Source: Ulvibacterium sp965248315 (lineage in GTDB: Bacteria; Bacteroidota; Bacteroidia; Flavobacteriales; Flavobacteriaceae). From it: a stretch of 64,000 nt of DNA. Positions 34,000 through 43,014 of this stretch are shown here, one piece after another (position 1 is the first letter of the stretch; each line of letters opens with the position of its first letter). A model generated the notes under the pieces. It was given only the letters and a program-made list of their open reading frames with translations. It had not been told where the DNA came from and made no database searches. The stretch covers positions 3,410,001-3,474,000 of the forward strand of contig NZ_CBDFIX010000002.1 in the NCBI RefSeq assembly GCF_965248315.1. Direction: 5' to 3'. The position numbers and the translations under genes are program-made.

Positions 34000-35298
34000 C
34001 TAATCCTCTAGCACTTCCCGCATGGCTTTGGCCTTAACAAGGCACTCCTCATATTCTTTTTCAGGGTCCGCCATAGCCGTAATGGCACTGCCTACGGAAA
34101 AAGACACATATTGCTTCGAAGCATTGTACAAAATGCTACGTATGACTACATTAAAATCAAAATCCCCCTTTGGTGTAAAATAACCCACTGCACCGCTGTA
34201 GAGACCTCTCTTAAAGGACTCCAACTCCTCTATAATCTTCATGGCCGAAATTTTAGGCGCCCCGGTCATACTACCCATTGGAAAGGTTTCCTTAATGATT
34301 TCCACAGCATTTTTAACAGAATCCACTCTTGCTGTTATTGTTGAAATCATTTGATGTACTTGCTTGAAGGTGTATACTTTACCAAGCTCTTCTACGGTAA
34401 CACTACTTTTTTTTGCGCTCTTGGACATGTCGTTCCGGACCAAGTCTACGATCATAACGTTTTCAGCGCGTTCTTTTTTATCATGAACCAAGGAAACTCT
34501 TAGGTTTTCATCTTCGGTCATGTCCTCAGAACGCCTAGCGGTACCTTTAATGGGTTGGGAAATAATTTTGGTTCCCAACTTTTTAAGATAGCGTTCCGGC
34601 GAAGCCGAGAGCAAATACTTATCGTTAAGCTTTAGATACACCGAAAAGGGAGCGTTAGAAATATAATTTAGCTTTTGATAGGTACGCAAGGGGTCAATTT
34701 GTGTGTCCGTTGCATAAAACTCCTGGCAAAAATTGGCTTCATAGATATCACCTCTATGAATATGGCCCAACATCTTCTCCACTCTCCTAAAATACTCATC
34801 CTTGAAAATGCGCATACGTATATGGATATTCTCGGTAGTTTGGATAGCCTTGCTATTTGCAAAGCCCCAATCGGATATTGCGTTAAAATCTTGCTCAATT
34901 TCATCATCCAATATATTCAGGTAGATGAAATCTGCTACACTTCCATTTAATCGGATAATCTTCTTGGGCTGGAAAAAAAACAATTCCGGAAAATCCAATC
35001 CGTCCGGATTATCGGAACTAAGTTGTTCCACATCATTTTTAAGGTCGTAGGCCAGATACCCGAACAGCCAATCCTTTGTTTGGGATTGGTATTCCTGTAG
35101 CTCTTGAAATGCATTGTTAAAATCACTTTGGATAGAAGTAAAGGCGTCAACCGCGAGGATTGCATCGAAAGATCCGTACGCATCAGGATGATCATTGCCT
35201 TCCAGCCAAACGGCCTCCCTAAACTGCTGAGACCAACGTAACAGGGAGTCCTTAAATTTTTGGATGTTGGATACCGCGTAGGAAACCTTTTTTCTCAA
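34000..35298 (-). CDS. pabB: Aminodeoxychorismate synthase component I
   Basis: 432 residues of the chorismate-binding family. It makes 4-amino-4-deoxychorismate for folate synthesis, using ammonia from a glutaminase subunit that is not encoded nearby. Diagnostic motifs are PIKGTARR (PIKGT separates PabB from TrpE, which has PxAGT), ENVMIVDLVRNDMSK, ETFPMGSMTGAPK and GLYSGAVGYF. It overlaps the upstream FMN reductase gene by 4 bp, and tilS follows after a short gap, consistent with one transcript. Cytoplasmic. Confidence 0.92.
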   Translation of the reverse strand: MRKKVSYAVSNIQKFKDSLLRWSQQFREAVWLEGNDHPDAYGSFDAILAVDAFTSIQSDFNNAFQELQEYQSQTKDWLFGYLAYDLKNDVEQLSSDNPDGLDFPELFFFQPKKIIRLNGSVADFIYLNILDDEIEQDFNAISDWGFANSKAIQTTENIHIRMRIFKDEYFRRVEKMLGHIHRGDIYEANFCQEFYATDTQIDPLRTYQKLNYISNAPFSVYLKLNDKYLLSASPERYLKKLGTKIISQPIKGTARRSEDMTEDENLRVSLVHDKKERAENVMIVDLVRNDMSKSAKKSSVTVEELGKVYTFKQVHQMISTITARVDSVKNAVEIIKETFPMGSMTGAPKISAMKIIEELESFKRGLYSGAVGYFTPKGDFDFNVVIRSILYNASKQYVSFSVGSAITAMADPEKEYEECLVKAKAMREVLED

Positions 35299-35834
35299 GC
35301 TTGAATTTTGGATAAGAATTCCGCTATTTTCTCTTGGTGTAATTTTGCAAGCCCGTCGTTTACAATGCCTTTGCTTTTGTCAAAATTAGCCTTAAAACTG
35401 GGCAGGGAAAAGGTCAAAACCTCGGAAGCACCAAACCTGACCAAGGTTTTTTCCGCAATCTCCAAGGCTCCCAGGCCTCCCCTTTTACCTCCCGAAGTAG
35501 ACATGAGCAATATAACCTTGTCCTGCAAAAACTTGCGCTCCAAACGGGACAGCCAATCAAGTAAGTTCTTAAAATAGGCGGATATATTACCATTATGCTC
35601 ATTTGCGGAGATAATAAGTCCGTCCGCTTTATTGATATCGTTCTTTAGTTCAACCAGGGAATTGGAAAACCCCTTCTCCCTTTCATGGTCAATGCTATAC
35701 ATTGGAAAAGGAAAATACGCCATATTCAATAATTGAACGGCCTGATCGCCCACAATTGAGGCGCTATATTTTACCAATTGAAAATTAATGGAAGTTGAAG
35801 AATTGCTCCCAGCAAATGCCAATATTGTAGCCAT
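35295..35834 (-). CDS. NADPH-dependent FMN reductase family protein
   Basis: 179 residues with the flavodoxin-like fold: AFAGSNSSTSINFQLVKY at the N-terminus forms the FMN phosphate loop, and SANEHNGNISAYFKNLLDWL is the family's second motif (SxPEYNxSxPxxLKN-like). It likely reduces FMN or quinones with NAD(P)H. It is the first gene of a minus-strand run reaching comM and overlaps pabB by 4 bp. It is divergent from the acyltransferase gene, with a 161-bp intergenic region. Cytoplasmic; no specific substrate can be named. Confidence 0.88.
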   Translation of the reverse strand: MATILAFAGSNSSTSINFQLVKYSASIVGDQAVQLLNMAYFPFPMYSIDHEREKGFSNSLVELKNDINKADGLIISANEHNGNISAYFKNLLDWLSRLERKFLQDKVILLMSTSGGKRGGLGALEIAEKTLVRFGASEVLTFSLPSFKANFDKSKGIVNDGLAKLHQEKIAEFLSKIQA

Positions 35835-35878
35835 TTAAGCGTTTTAATCGTTATTTGGCGAAAATAGGGCAAATGCAA

Positions 35879-35907
35879 TTGAATTGCGAGTATTTTACCT
35901 AATTTTG
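35879..35907 (+). promoter_or_regulatory. Candidate plus-strand Bacteroidota promoter
   Basis: TTG at 35879-35881, an 18-bp spacer and TAATTTTG at 35900-35907 match the TTG-N17-23-TAnnTTTG form. It points to the HGSNAT-like gene whose ATG is 88 bp downstream. Confidence 0.6.
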
Positions 35908-35995
35908 CGTCGCAAAACATCCAAACCCACTGTTGCACAAGTATATAGACTTAGGTATTGAGGGTTCAATGTGTACAAAGGGGCTATAAATAGAT

Positions 35996-37180
35996 ATGGA
36001 AAAGAAGTCCGCTAGATTATATTTCATCGACGCTATGAGGGCCTGGGCCATCCTAATGATGCTCCAAGGACATTTTGTAGATGGCCTCTTGGATATGGGG
36101 TACAGGGATAATTCCGTTGAAGGTTATACTATTTGGAAATATTTTAGGGGCATTACCGCCCCTGTATTTTTTACGGTATCGGGATTTATCTTTACATACC
36201 TTTTTATTCGGGCGCCACAAAAAGGCTTTGACAACCCGAGAATAAGAAAAGGTATAAAACGTGGATTGCAGTTGTTGCTTATTGGTTATCTACTTCGCTT
36301 GAATTTATCCGGACTGTTGCAAGGCCAAATCTATGATACATTTTATTTGGTAGATGTATTGCATTGTATTGGCCTGTCTCTTTTGGGGATAGTAGGCATT
36401 TACTTATTGACTTACAACAGAAAAAGGTGGTTATTTCCTGTGACTTTGGTTGCTATCAGCTTCCTGCTATTCTTGTTTGAACCTTTTTACAAACAGTTTA
36501 CGTATTCGTTTTTACCGGATGCCCTGTCCAATTACTTCACCAAAACCAATGGCTCTGTCTTTACGATTTTTCCTTGGTTCGGTTACGCAGCTTTCGGAGG
36601 GTTTTTATCCCTATTGTTTACCCGATTTAAAGACTTTAAGTATTTATATCCAGTAGCCATTGTAGCAGCTACGGTTTTTGGAATTTCACTTATTTTTTAT
36701 TCATCAGATTTATTTTTATTTATATCAAAATTAACTGAAATACAGTTATTTGCAGATATTTATTTTAATAATTACTTATTCATTCGATTGGGTGATGTTT
36801 TTCTGGTATTTGCTGTATTTATGCTTTTTAGAAGTTTCCTGACCCATAACGCTTTAATAAAAATCGGACAAAGTACATTATCCATTTATGTGATTCATTT
36901 CATTATTCTTTATGGAAGCTTTACCGGGCTGGGATTATACCGATTTTTCCATCACTCTTTAACACCTCAGGTGGTCATTCCCAGTGCATTGATCTTTATG
37001 GGCATTTGTACGTATACCGCTTTATTGTATGAAAGGCATAAGGCGACCTTAAAGCCGAATCTTCTTTTGGCCGCCGGGTATGTAAGGACCAAGGTTGAGC
37101 CTTCTTATCTTAATGCAAGTAAGCTAGTTAGGGTCTCTTTAGGCCGATTACTTCGGCTATTTGGATTGGTTAAAAATTAA
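35996..37180 (+). CDS. HGSNAT/DUF1624-like membrane acyltransferase
   Basis: 394 residues with about 10 transmembrane segments. The N-terminus matches the heparan-alpha-glucosaminide acetyltransferase catalytic domain: LYFIDAMRAWAILMMLQGHF with the conserved His, followed by APVFFTVSGFIFTYL. Proteins of this kind move acetyl groups across a membrane to sugars; the bacterial substrates are mostly unknown. It is a single gene with its own promoter and no glycan-synthesis neighbours. A short AT-rich stretch inside (around 36700-36780) encodes a hydrophobic loop and is not otherwise unusual. Confidence 0.8.
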   Translation: MEKKSARLYFIDAMRAWAILMMLQGHFVDGLLDMGYRDNSVEGYTIWKYFRGITAPVFFTVSGFIFTYLFIRAPQKGFDNPRIRKGIKRGLQLLLIGYLLRLNLSGLLQGQIYDTFYLVDVLHCIGLSLLGIVGIYLLTYNRKRWLFPVTLVAISFLLFLFEPFYKQFTYSFLPDALSNYFTKTNGSVFTIFPWFGYAAFGGFLSLLFTRFKDFKYLYPVAIVAATVFGISLIFYSSDLFLFISKLTEIQLFADIYFNNYLFIRLGDVFLVFAVFMLFRSFLTHNALIKIGQSTLSIYVIHFIILYGSFTGLGLYRFFHHSLTPQVVIPSALIFMGICTYTALLYERHKATLKPNLLLAAGYVRTKVEPSYLNASKLVRVSLGRLLRLFGLVKN

Positions 37181-37236
37181 GACCTCTCTTTTCCTCTAAT
37201 ATCCTATTACGTATTTTCGTTTAAAAACAATTGGAT

Positions 37237-37467
37237 ATGAGCGATACTAAATACTCCCCTATTCCTGTAAATCTTGAATCTGGAAAGCGCTATTCATGGT
37301 GTAGCTGTAGCTTCAGTAGCGAACAGCCCTTTTGTGATGGATCCCATAGGGCCAATAAGGCTACGCCTCCTTTGGTCTTTGAAGCGGAGGAGACCAAGGA
37401 AGCATGGTTATGTACTTGCAAACAGACCGGCACCCCGCCCTTTTGCGATGGCTCCCACAATGGATAA
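37237..37467 (+). CDS. Tandem CDGSH iron-sulfur domain protein
   Basis: 76 residues from ATG 37237; a TTG two codons upstream is a less likely start. It contains two CDGSH [2Fe-2S] motifs, CSCSFSSEQPFCDGSH and CTCKQTGTPPFCDGSH, each giving the three Cys and one His ligand set of mitoNEET-like proteins. The two-domain form resembles human Miner2 (CISD3). It probably transfers electrons or clusters in the cytoplasm. It lies 121 bp upstream of the XRE-beta-lactamase fusion and may or may not share regulation with it. Confidence 0.93.
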   Translation: MSDTKYSPIPVNLESGKRYSWCSCSFSSEQPFCDGSHRANKATPPLVFEAEETKEAWLCTCKQTGTPPFCDGSHNG

Positions 37468-37508
37468 TTCTTTTCCGGATACCCTTAATGGTACTGTAGA
37501 TACGGCAA

Positions 37509-37537
37509 ATGACATATAGGTGACACCTAAATGTCGT
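37509..37537. promoter_or_regulatory. 29-bp palindrome upstream of the XRE-beta-lactamase fusion
   Basis: Arms ATGACATATAGGTG and CACCTAAATGTCGT meet at a central A, and 12 of 14 positions pair. The inner TAGGTG-A-CACCTA is perfect. It lies 23 bp upstream of a TAnnTTTG element, where a dimeric repressor or activator would bind. The XRE-type head of the downstream protein is the obvious candidate. Confidence 0.6.
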
Positions 37538-37559
37538 GATAAAGACCGGATTTGGCAGG

Positions 37560-37567
37560 TAGTTTTG
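37560..37567 (+). promoter_or_regulatory. Candidate -7 element of the XRE-beta-lactamase gene
   Basis: TAGTTTTG matches TAnnTTTG and lies 21 bp upstream of the ATG at 37589, which leaves a very short leader. No clear -33 TTG is found at standard spacing, in keeping with a regulated promoter. Confidence 0.5.
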
Positions 37568-37588
37568 TAGTGAACTAAAATCAGAATT

Positions 37589-39352
37589 ATGGAAAACAAT
37601 TCACTGGCCAAAAATCTAACCTATCAACGTAAGCTTAAAGGGTATTCACAAGAGGACTTGTCCGAAAAGACCAATGTGGCCGTACGGACCATACAACGTA
37701 TTGAGAAAGGCGACACCAATCCGCACCTGCAAACCATAAAGTTGCTGGCCGCAGCCCTTGAAATAGAGGTTGAAGATCTTCTTGAACTTGAAAACCCCAA
37801 GACAGAAAATCTACAAAAAAAATGGTTGTTGTTATTACATGGCACGCCTATTTTGGGCTTAGTGCTTCCGCTGTGCAACATACTGTTTCCCTTATTTCTT
37901 TGGATTCATAAACGGGAAGACAATCCTATTTATGAGATGCATGGTAGATCGGTCATAAATTTTCAGATAACGATGACCTTTTTGTTCATCTTATCGTTTA
38001 TCGCACTTGTTACCATAGAAGGTTTGGGCTTTTTCTTTTTTGTCGCCGTAATTCCTTTTACCATAATCGTTACGGCGTTCAATATTGTACTTGCGATAAA
38101 CTCACAAAAGTGTTACTATCCATTAGCTATTCCCTTTTTAAAGAATAAACGCAATAGAAATTCTAAAAATTTGGGAATCGTGTTAGCTTTTGGCCTTATT
38201 GGCTTAATGGGTTGTAACTCTAGTATTTCCCAGGACATATCCCGCTTATCCGAAACTACCATCGCGAAGGACTCCTTAGATAGCAAAATTGAACAATTAA
38301 TGTCCGATGCCCAAGTCCATGGTATGGCAGTATCCGTCTTCAATGGTGATACCACCACTTACCAAAAGACTTTTGGCTACAAGGATTTTAAAAATAAATT
38401 GCCATTGACGGATTCTACGAATATCTATGGGGCTTCCTTTAGCAAAGCTGTTTTTGCGGTGTTGGTCATGAAGCTGGTTGAAGAAGGTATCATTAATTTG
38501 GATACACCGTTGGAATCCTATCTGCCTAAAAAAATCTATGGGTACGAACCTTTAACGCGATGGCATGATAATTTTTCAGATTTAGCCTCGGATACCTTAT
38601 ACCATAAAATCACCGCTCGAATGTGCCTGGCCCATACTACAGGTTTTCCCAATTGGAGATGGTTTGAGGCCGACAAGAAATTGAAGGTAAAGTTTGAACC
38701 CGGCAGTCGTTACCAATACTCGGGAGAAGGAATGGTGTATCTACAAGTGGTTTTGGAGAAAATCCTCAATAAAAACCTAGAGTCTTTAGCAGAAGAACAT
38801 ATTTTTAAACCACTTGGTATGAAAAACTCAGGTTATCAGTGGTATGAGCGTTTTGAAAAAGATTTTGCCTATGGCCATTCCAGTTCTGGAGAACTATACC
38901 ACAAGGATACTGATAATGAGCCCCGGGGGCCTAGCACCCTGGAGACTACTGCATCGGATTATACGCAATTTTTGGAAGCCGTATTAAGGGGAGAACTTAT
39001 TTCCAAGGCATCTTGGGCAGCGTTGTTCACGCCACAAATCCGGATACGTTCCACAAGGCAATTTGGACCGTTATCCAATGAAGAGACCACACGTTATGAT
39101 GCCATCCAATTAAGCTATGGGTTGGGTTGGGGTCTATTTAAGACTCCATACGGTTTTGGGGCCTTCAAAGAAGGGCATGGTGATGGATTTCAGCACTACT
39201 CGGTCATTTTTCCACAGGTTGGAAAGGGTATTATGATTATGACCAATAGTGATAACGGGGAAGGTATTTTCAAGGAGTTATTGGAAGTTGCACTTGGTGA
39301 TACCTATACTCCCTGGGAATGGGAAAATTATATGCCGTACAATCAAAAATGA
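37589..39352 (+). CDS. Membrane one-component regulator: XRE HTH, DUF4870-like membrane domain, serine beta-lactamase-fold domain
   Basis: One uninterrupted 587-residue frame. Residues 8-65 are an XRE helix-turn-helix (YSQEDLSEKTNVAVRTIQRI). Residues about 78-185 are a DUF4870-like membrane domain (YEMHGRSVINFQ loop). A further hydrophobic segment (195-209) ends in LMGC. Residues about 225-580 form a serine beta-lactamase-family domain with S283-x-x-K286 (GASFSKAV), Y377-S-G and HGDG in place of KTG. Positive loops (HKRE, KNKRNRNSKN) suggest an outside C-terminal domain. It may sense a beta-lactam or peptidoglycan fragment and signal to the DNA-binding head. A simple gene fusion of a regulator and a lipoprotein hydrolase is the alternative. 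Confidence 0.88.
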   Translation: MENNSLAKNLTYQRKLKGYSQEDLSEKTNVAVRTIQRIEKGDTNPHLQTIKLLAAALEIEVEDLLELENPKTENLQKKWLLLLHGTPILGLVLPLCNILFPLFLWIHKREDNPIYEMHGRSVINFQITMTFLFILSFIALVTIEGLGFFFFVAVIPFTIIVTAFNIVLAINSQKCYYPLAIPFLKNKRNRNSKNLGIVLAFGLIGLMGCNSSISQDISRLSETTIAKDSLDSKIEQLMSDAQVHGMAVSVFNGDTTTYQKTFGYKDFKNKLPLTDSTNIYGASFSKAVFAVLVMKLVEEGIINLDTPLESYLPKKIYGYEPLTRWHDNFSDLASDTLYHKITARMCLAHTTGFPNWRWFEADKKLKVKFEPGSRYQYSGEGMVYLQVVLEKILNKNLESLAEEHIFKPLGMKNSGYQWYERFEKDFAYGHSSSGELYHKDTDNEPRGPSTLETTASDYTQFLEAVLRGELISKASWAALFTPQIRIRSTRQFGPLSNEETTRYDAIQLSYGLGWGLFKTPYGFGAFKEGHGDGFQHYSVIFPQVGKGIMIMTNSDNGEGIFKELLEVALGDTYTPWEWENYMPYNQK

Positions 39353-39441
39353 AAATGGAGTGAAATCCTTTTTGGATTATTAAATTTTCAAAATAGTAAT
39401 TCAATTCTTTTGTTATATTTTCGTCCATAAGGTCGAATACA

Positions 39442-40941
39442 ATGAGAATTGGAACACTGATTATTTACATTCTTTTTTTATCAAGTTTTTACCTTAGGGC
39501 CCAATCCAAGGTAGAAAAATGGGATGTTTTCGAATTGCGGTTGAAAGGTAAGAGGGAAGGCAATCCGTTTGTTGAAGTTGATTTGACCGCCAAGTTTTAC
39601 CAAGGTCGAGACACCCTAAAGATATCCGGGTTCTATGATGGGGATGGTATTTACAAGCTACGTTTTATGCCCTATAAGGAAGGAAACTGGCAGTATTTAA
39701 CCGCAAGTAACGACTCCAAGCTTCACCAGCAAAAAGGTACATTTGAATGCATCCAGGCCAAGAAAGGAAATCATGGGCCTGTGATGGTAAAGGATACATT
39801 TTATTTGGCCTACTCGGATGGGAAACCTTTTTACCCATTGGGCACTACAGCCTACGGATGGATACAACAAAACAAGGAAACCCGTGAACGAACCTTGGAA
39901 TCACTTAAAAAATCCCCGTTCAATAAAATTAGGGTAGCGCTACTCCCCCATGCCCCGAGCGGTACCAATTACGATCTCTATCCCTTTGAAGGCGACGGGA
40001 AAGACTGGAATTTTTCCCGATTCAACGTAGCTTATTTTGCCCGATATGAGCATTACATTAAGGAAATGCAGAAGTTGGGCATTCAGGTAGATTTATTTGT
40101 TTTCCATCCCTATGATAAAGGGGTATGGGGATTTGACGCTATGAACAAAGAAGAGCAATACCTGTTTTTAAAATATGTAAATGCCCGGTTCGGTGCATTC
40201 CGTAACATTTGGTGGTCCATGGCCAATGAATTCGATTTAATGCCCGAAAGAACAACCGAGGATTGGGACGGGTATTTTCGTTTTTTCCAAGAAAACGACC
40301 CGTACAGCCACTTGCGATCTATTCACAATGCTGCAAACTGGTACGATCATAGCAAGCAATGGGTAACTCATGTAAGCGCTCAGAGCGAAGCCTGGTGGAA
40401 AAGCAGTGCACTCCGTGATACATTTAAAAAGCCAGTAATATTTGATGAATTCTGCTATGAAGGCAACGGGGACAATCGCACCGTAGCGCTCAATGGGGAT
40501 ATGATTCGACATCGTTTTTGGCTTATGACCATTCTTGGGGCCTATGCCACACATGGTGAAGCATTCAAACAAAAGGATACAGGTTACCAATTTTTCCGTC
40601 AAGGAGGTACTTTTAAAGGCAGTTCGGCCAAAGAGCTCCATGTATTAAAAAAAGTACTCGATGGTATCCCGGGGCACTTGAAACCCTTGGGAACGGATTG
40701 GCGATTGAATTGGATTCGCGCTGGAGTAGATGAGCACTATTTTTTATATTACTTCGGTGAATATCAAAATAACAGTTGGACCTTTATGGAGTTGCCCGAA
40801 AACCTCAAATATCAAGTCGATATTATTGATACCAAAAACGGTACAATCGTTAGGCAGGAAAACACTTTGGGCAAGGGAGATACATTAGCTCTACCCGGAA
40901 AACCCTATATGGCCGCGGTACTCCAACTAGTTGCGCAATAA
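39442..40941 (+). CDS. Exported DUF5060/DUF4038-type glycoside hydrolase
   Basis: 499 residues with a signal peptide ending YLRAQ. The N-terminal beta domain is DUF5060 (FELRLKGKREGNPFVEVDLTA). It is followed by a TIM barrel of the apiosidase-like DUF4038 type (FYPLGTTAYGWIQ, NKIRVALLPHAP, WWSMANEFDLM with the likely acid/base Glu, and PVIFDEFCYEG with a second Glu). The C-terminal beta region resembles DUF5605. It probably cleaves a plant or algal side-chain sugar in the periplasm or at the surface. It abuts a DUF1080 lipoprotein gene with no gap. No SusCD pair is present, so this is not a full polysaccharide locus. Confidence 0.85.
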   Translation: MRIGTLIIYILFLSSFYLRAQSKVEKWDVFELRLKGKREGNPFVEVDLTAKFYQGRDTLKISGFYDGDGIYKLRFMPYKEGNWQYLTASNDSKLHQQKGTFECIQAKKGNHGPVMVKDTFYLAYSDGKPFYPLGTTAYGWIQQNKETRERTLESLKKSPFNKIRVALLPHAPSGTNYDLYPFEGDGKDWNFSRFNVAYFARYEHYIKEMQKLGIQVDLFVFHPYDKGVWGFDAMNKEEQYLFLKYVNARFGAFRNIWWSMANEFDLMPERTTEDWDGYFRFFQENDPYSHLRSIHNAANWYDHSKQWVTHVSAQSEAWWKSSALRDTFKKPVIFDEFCYEGNGDNRTVALNGDMIRHRFWLMTILGAYATHGEAFKQKDTGYQFFRQGGTFKGSSAKELHVLKKVLDGIPGHLKPLGTDWRLNWIRAGVDEHYFLYYFGEYQNNSWTFMELPENLKYQVDIIDTKNGTIVRQENTLGKGDTLALPGKPYMAAVLQLVAQ

Positions 40942-41853
40942 ATGATGCTGATGACGTACCTTAAGACCTTTTTTCATCTATTTATGACCATCTCGTTTTT
41001 TCTGATGATACTTGGCTGTTCGGAGAACAAATGGACTCCGATCTATCAGGGAGAGGATACGCTAACGTTTAAACATTACTTGGGCATTCCGGACTCCTCA
41101 GTAAATGTTCAAGGGATTAAGAAGGACAGCTTGGGTAACTATACGGAGGGATTGGGATATAATGACCCCTTGAACGTATTTACCATTGACACCCTTGATC
41201 AAGAAAACGTAATTCGCATATCGGGCGAGGTAATCGGCGGATTAATTCTTAAGGATAGTTTGGCCAACTATCATCTTAAATTGAAGTTTAAATGGGGTGA
41301 CCTAAAGTGGAAATGGATGGAAGGTCGGCCCAAAGACGGGGGCATACTATACCATCAGGGAAAGGTTCGGCATGAATTGCAAATCCATGAAGGGGACGTA
41401 GGCAGCTATTGGGCAAAAAATGTGATTTTAGATATTCCAGCCACTTCAACCACGGCTATTCCCAAGGCCATCAAAAAGGCCAAACCCTATTTAGAACATT
41501 TGGTGAGCACCTTAAAGGACACGATGTTGCTATTTGATGAAAATGGAGGGCTGCATCACTTTGAAGGTAAGAACGAATGGCAAATTGTAATAGCAAATCC
41601 GTACAACGAAAAACCGCATGGGGAATGGAACACCCTAGAGCTCATCTGTTGGAGAAATCATGCCGTTCACATGATCAATGGGGAAGTAAATTTGGTGGTT
41701 CTAAATTCGTTTTACAGAAACGGCTCGGAGTTGGAGCCTTTAATTTCTGGTAGACTAACACTCCAATCCGAGGGTGCCGTTGTTTATTTTAAGGATATAG
41801 TATATCGGAAATTGGAAAAAACTCCGGAGGTTTTATCCAAATATCTGGAATAG
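40942..41853 (+). CDS. DUF1080 (3-keto-disaccharide hydrolase-like) lipoprotein
   Basis: 303 residues. The hydrophobic N-terminus ends in the lipobox LGC (FLMILGCSEN). The body is a concanavalin-like beta-sandwich of the DUF1080 family: YHLKLKFKWGDLKWKW, GGILYHQGKVRHELQIHEGD, PHGEWNTLELICW and the C-terminal GRLTLQSEGAVVYFKDIVYR. Family members cleave 3-keto-glycosides made by Gfo/Idh/MocA oxidoreductases. Its ATG follows the upstream hydrolase stop directly, so the two are translated together and likely act on one glycan. Confidence 0.85.
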   Translation: MMLMTYLKTFFHLFMTISFFLMILGCSENKWTPIYQGEDTLTFKHYLGIPDSSVNVQGIKKDSLGNYTEGLGYNDPLNVFTIDTLDQENVIRISGEVIGGLILKDSLANYHLKLKFKWGDLKWKWMEGRPKDGGILYHQGKVRHELQIHEGDVGSYWAKNVILDIPATSTTAIPKAIKKAKPYLEHLVSTLKDTMLLFDENGGLHHFEGKNEWQIVIANPYNEKPHGEWNTLELICWRNHAVHMINGEVNLVVLNSFYRNGSELEPLISGRLTLQSEGAVVYFKDIVYRKLEKTPEVLSKYLE

Positions 41854-41900
41854 GACTTTTGTGCTTTGGAATATACCACTAGAACAAATACGAATATTTG

Positions 41901-42272
41901 ATGGAAGAAAACAAAAAGAATGCGATAGCCTTTTATAAAATGGCCTACGAAGGAAATCCACGAAAAGCGGTTGAATTGTATATAGGCAAAACCTATATTC
42001 AACACAATCCGGATGTAGCCGATGGTACGGAAGGGTTTATTACCTACTTTGAAAGAATGCAGGCAGAGTATCCGGACAAGTCCATCGAGTTTGTCCGATG
42101 CATCGCCGAAGGTAATCTGGTGGCGCTACATACGCATCAGGTTTGGCCAGGGAACGATGAATATGTCACCATGGATTTTTTTAGATTCGATGCTGAAGGA
42201 AAAATATGTGAGCACTGGGATGCCATACAACAGATTCCGGAGGTTTCCGCCAATCCAAATACGATGTATTGA
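41901..42272 (+). CDS. SnoaL-like NTF2-fold protein
   Basis: 123 residues from ATG 41901; the frame also opens with a TTG one codon earlier. The sequence has the SnoaL-like polyketide-cyclase pattern: an initial helix (NAIAFYKMAYEGNPRKAVELY), YIQHNPDVADGTEGFITYF, and the end strand FFRFDAEGKICEHWDAIQ. Proteins of this type are small cone-shaped enzymes or binding proteins with no single function. Cytoplasmic, with no signal peptide. It lies 47 bp downstream of the DUF1080 gene, but its job seems unrelated. Confidence 0.85.
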   Translation: MEENKKNAIAFYKMAYEGNPRKAVELYIGKTYIQHNPDVADGTEGFITYFERMQAEYPDKSIEFVRCIAEGNLVALHTHQVWPGNDEYVTMDFFRFDAEGKICEHWDAIQQIPEVSANPNTMY

Positions 42273-42332
42273 TGCCCAACAGCTCCTATTGAATAGTGTC
42301 GGATACATCAAACACATGTCACTGAAATCAAA

Positions 42333-42941
42333 TTATTTTAAATACGCCTCATATTCTAGTAACCCCTTAACCGTAAGGTAAGGCATTAGCAGATTGTTTA
42401 CATAGGTAGTATACTTGGTCTTCAGTTCCAGATCTGCAAAATTTTCCGGACGAAGGTTAAGAAAAAAGAAAGTCCTCATGGCACCGCTTAAATCCATTAG
42501 GTAATTCAAGTCATCATGTGTTAGTTCCTCTCGCAATATTCCTTGAATTTGTAATTGTTCTAAAATCTTCATGAAATTCATTTTTCTAAAGGCATTATTT
42601 TCTTCGGCCTTTAAATAAACGGCAGTATAACTCCTCCTGATCTCAACATAATCTACATAGAAGAATAGGTATTTCATTGAAATGTCAAATGTTTTCTGGG
42701 GCGCATCCAAAATTCCATAAAGCAAATTTTGAAACTGAAATGATTTCATAATTTCTGTGGTTTCAATCGTCATGTCCTCGAACAATTCAAGAATAAGGTC
42801 ATTTTTAGTTTTGTAGTGATAGGTAACATTTCCATAGCTCTTTTCCAGAGCTGAAGCCACCTCTCTCAACGTGACATTTTTAACGCCCTTCTCGTTGAAC
42901 AGATCCGTTGCTTTACGCTTTATTCTTTCTTTGGTATCCAT
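42333..42941 (-). CDS. TetR-family transcriptional regulator
   Basis: 202 residues. The N-terminal HTH reads RIKRKATDLFNEKGVKNVTL then REVASALEKSYGNVTYHY. The C-terminal part is an all-helical ligand-binding domain with no recognised signature. It is divergent from the alpha/beta hydrolase gene at 43015, and the 73-bp intergenic region carries promoter-like elements for both, so it probably controls the hydrolase and itself. Confidence 0.9.
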   Translation of the reverse strand: MDTKERIKRKATDLFNEKGVKNVTLREVASALEKSYGNVTYHYKTKNDLILELFEDMTIETTEIMKSFQFQNLLYGILDAPQKTFDISMKYLFFYVDYVEIRRSYTAVYLKAEENNAFRKMNFMKILEQLQIQGILREELTHDDLNYLMDLSGAMRTFFFLNLRPENFADLELKTKYTTYVNNLLMPYLTVKGLLEYEAYLK

Positions 42942-42949
42942 GTTATTTC

Positions 42950-42997
42950 CAAAAATAGGCCAAATGGACTAAACTTAGGATTTTTATTCTATATTTG
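42950..42997. promoter_or_regulatory. Overlapping divergent promoters of tetR-type gene and hydrolase
   Basis: TATTTTTG on the minus strand at 42950-42957 and TATATTTG on the plus strand at 42990-42997 both match TAnnTTTG. They face away from each other into the TetR and hydrolase genes. The minus-strand element is only 8 bp from the regulator's ATG, giving an almost leaderless transcript. Confidence 0.5.
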
Positions 42998-43014
42998 ATG
43001 CACAATTTAATAGT

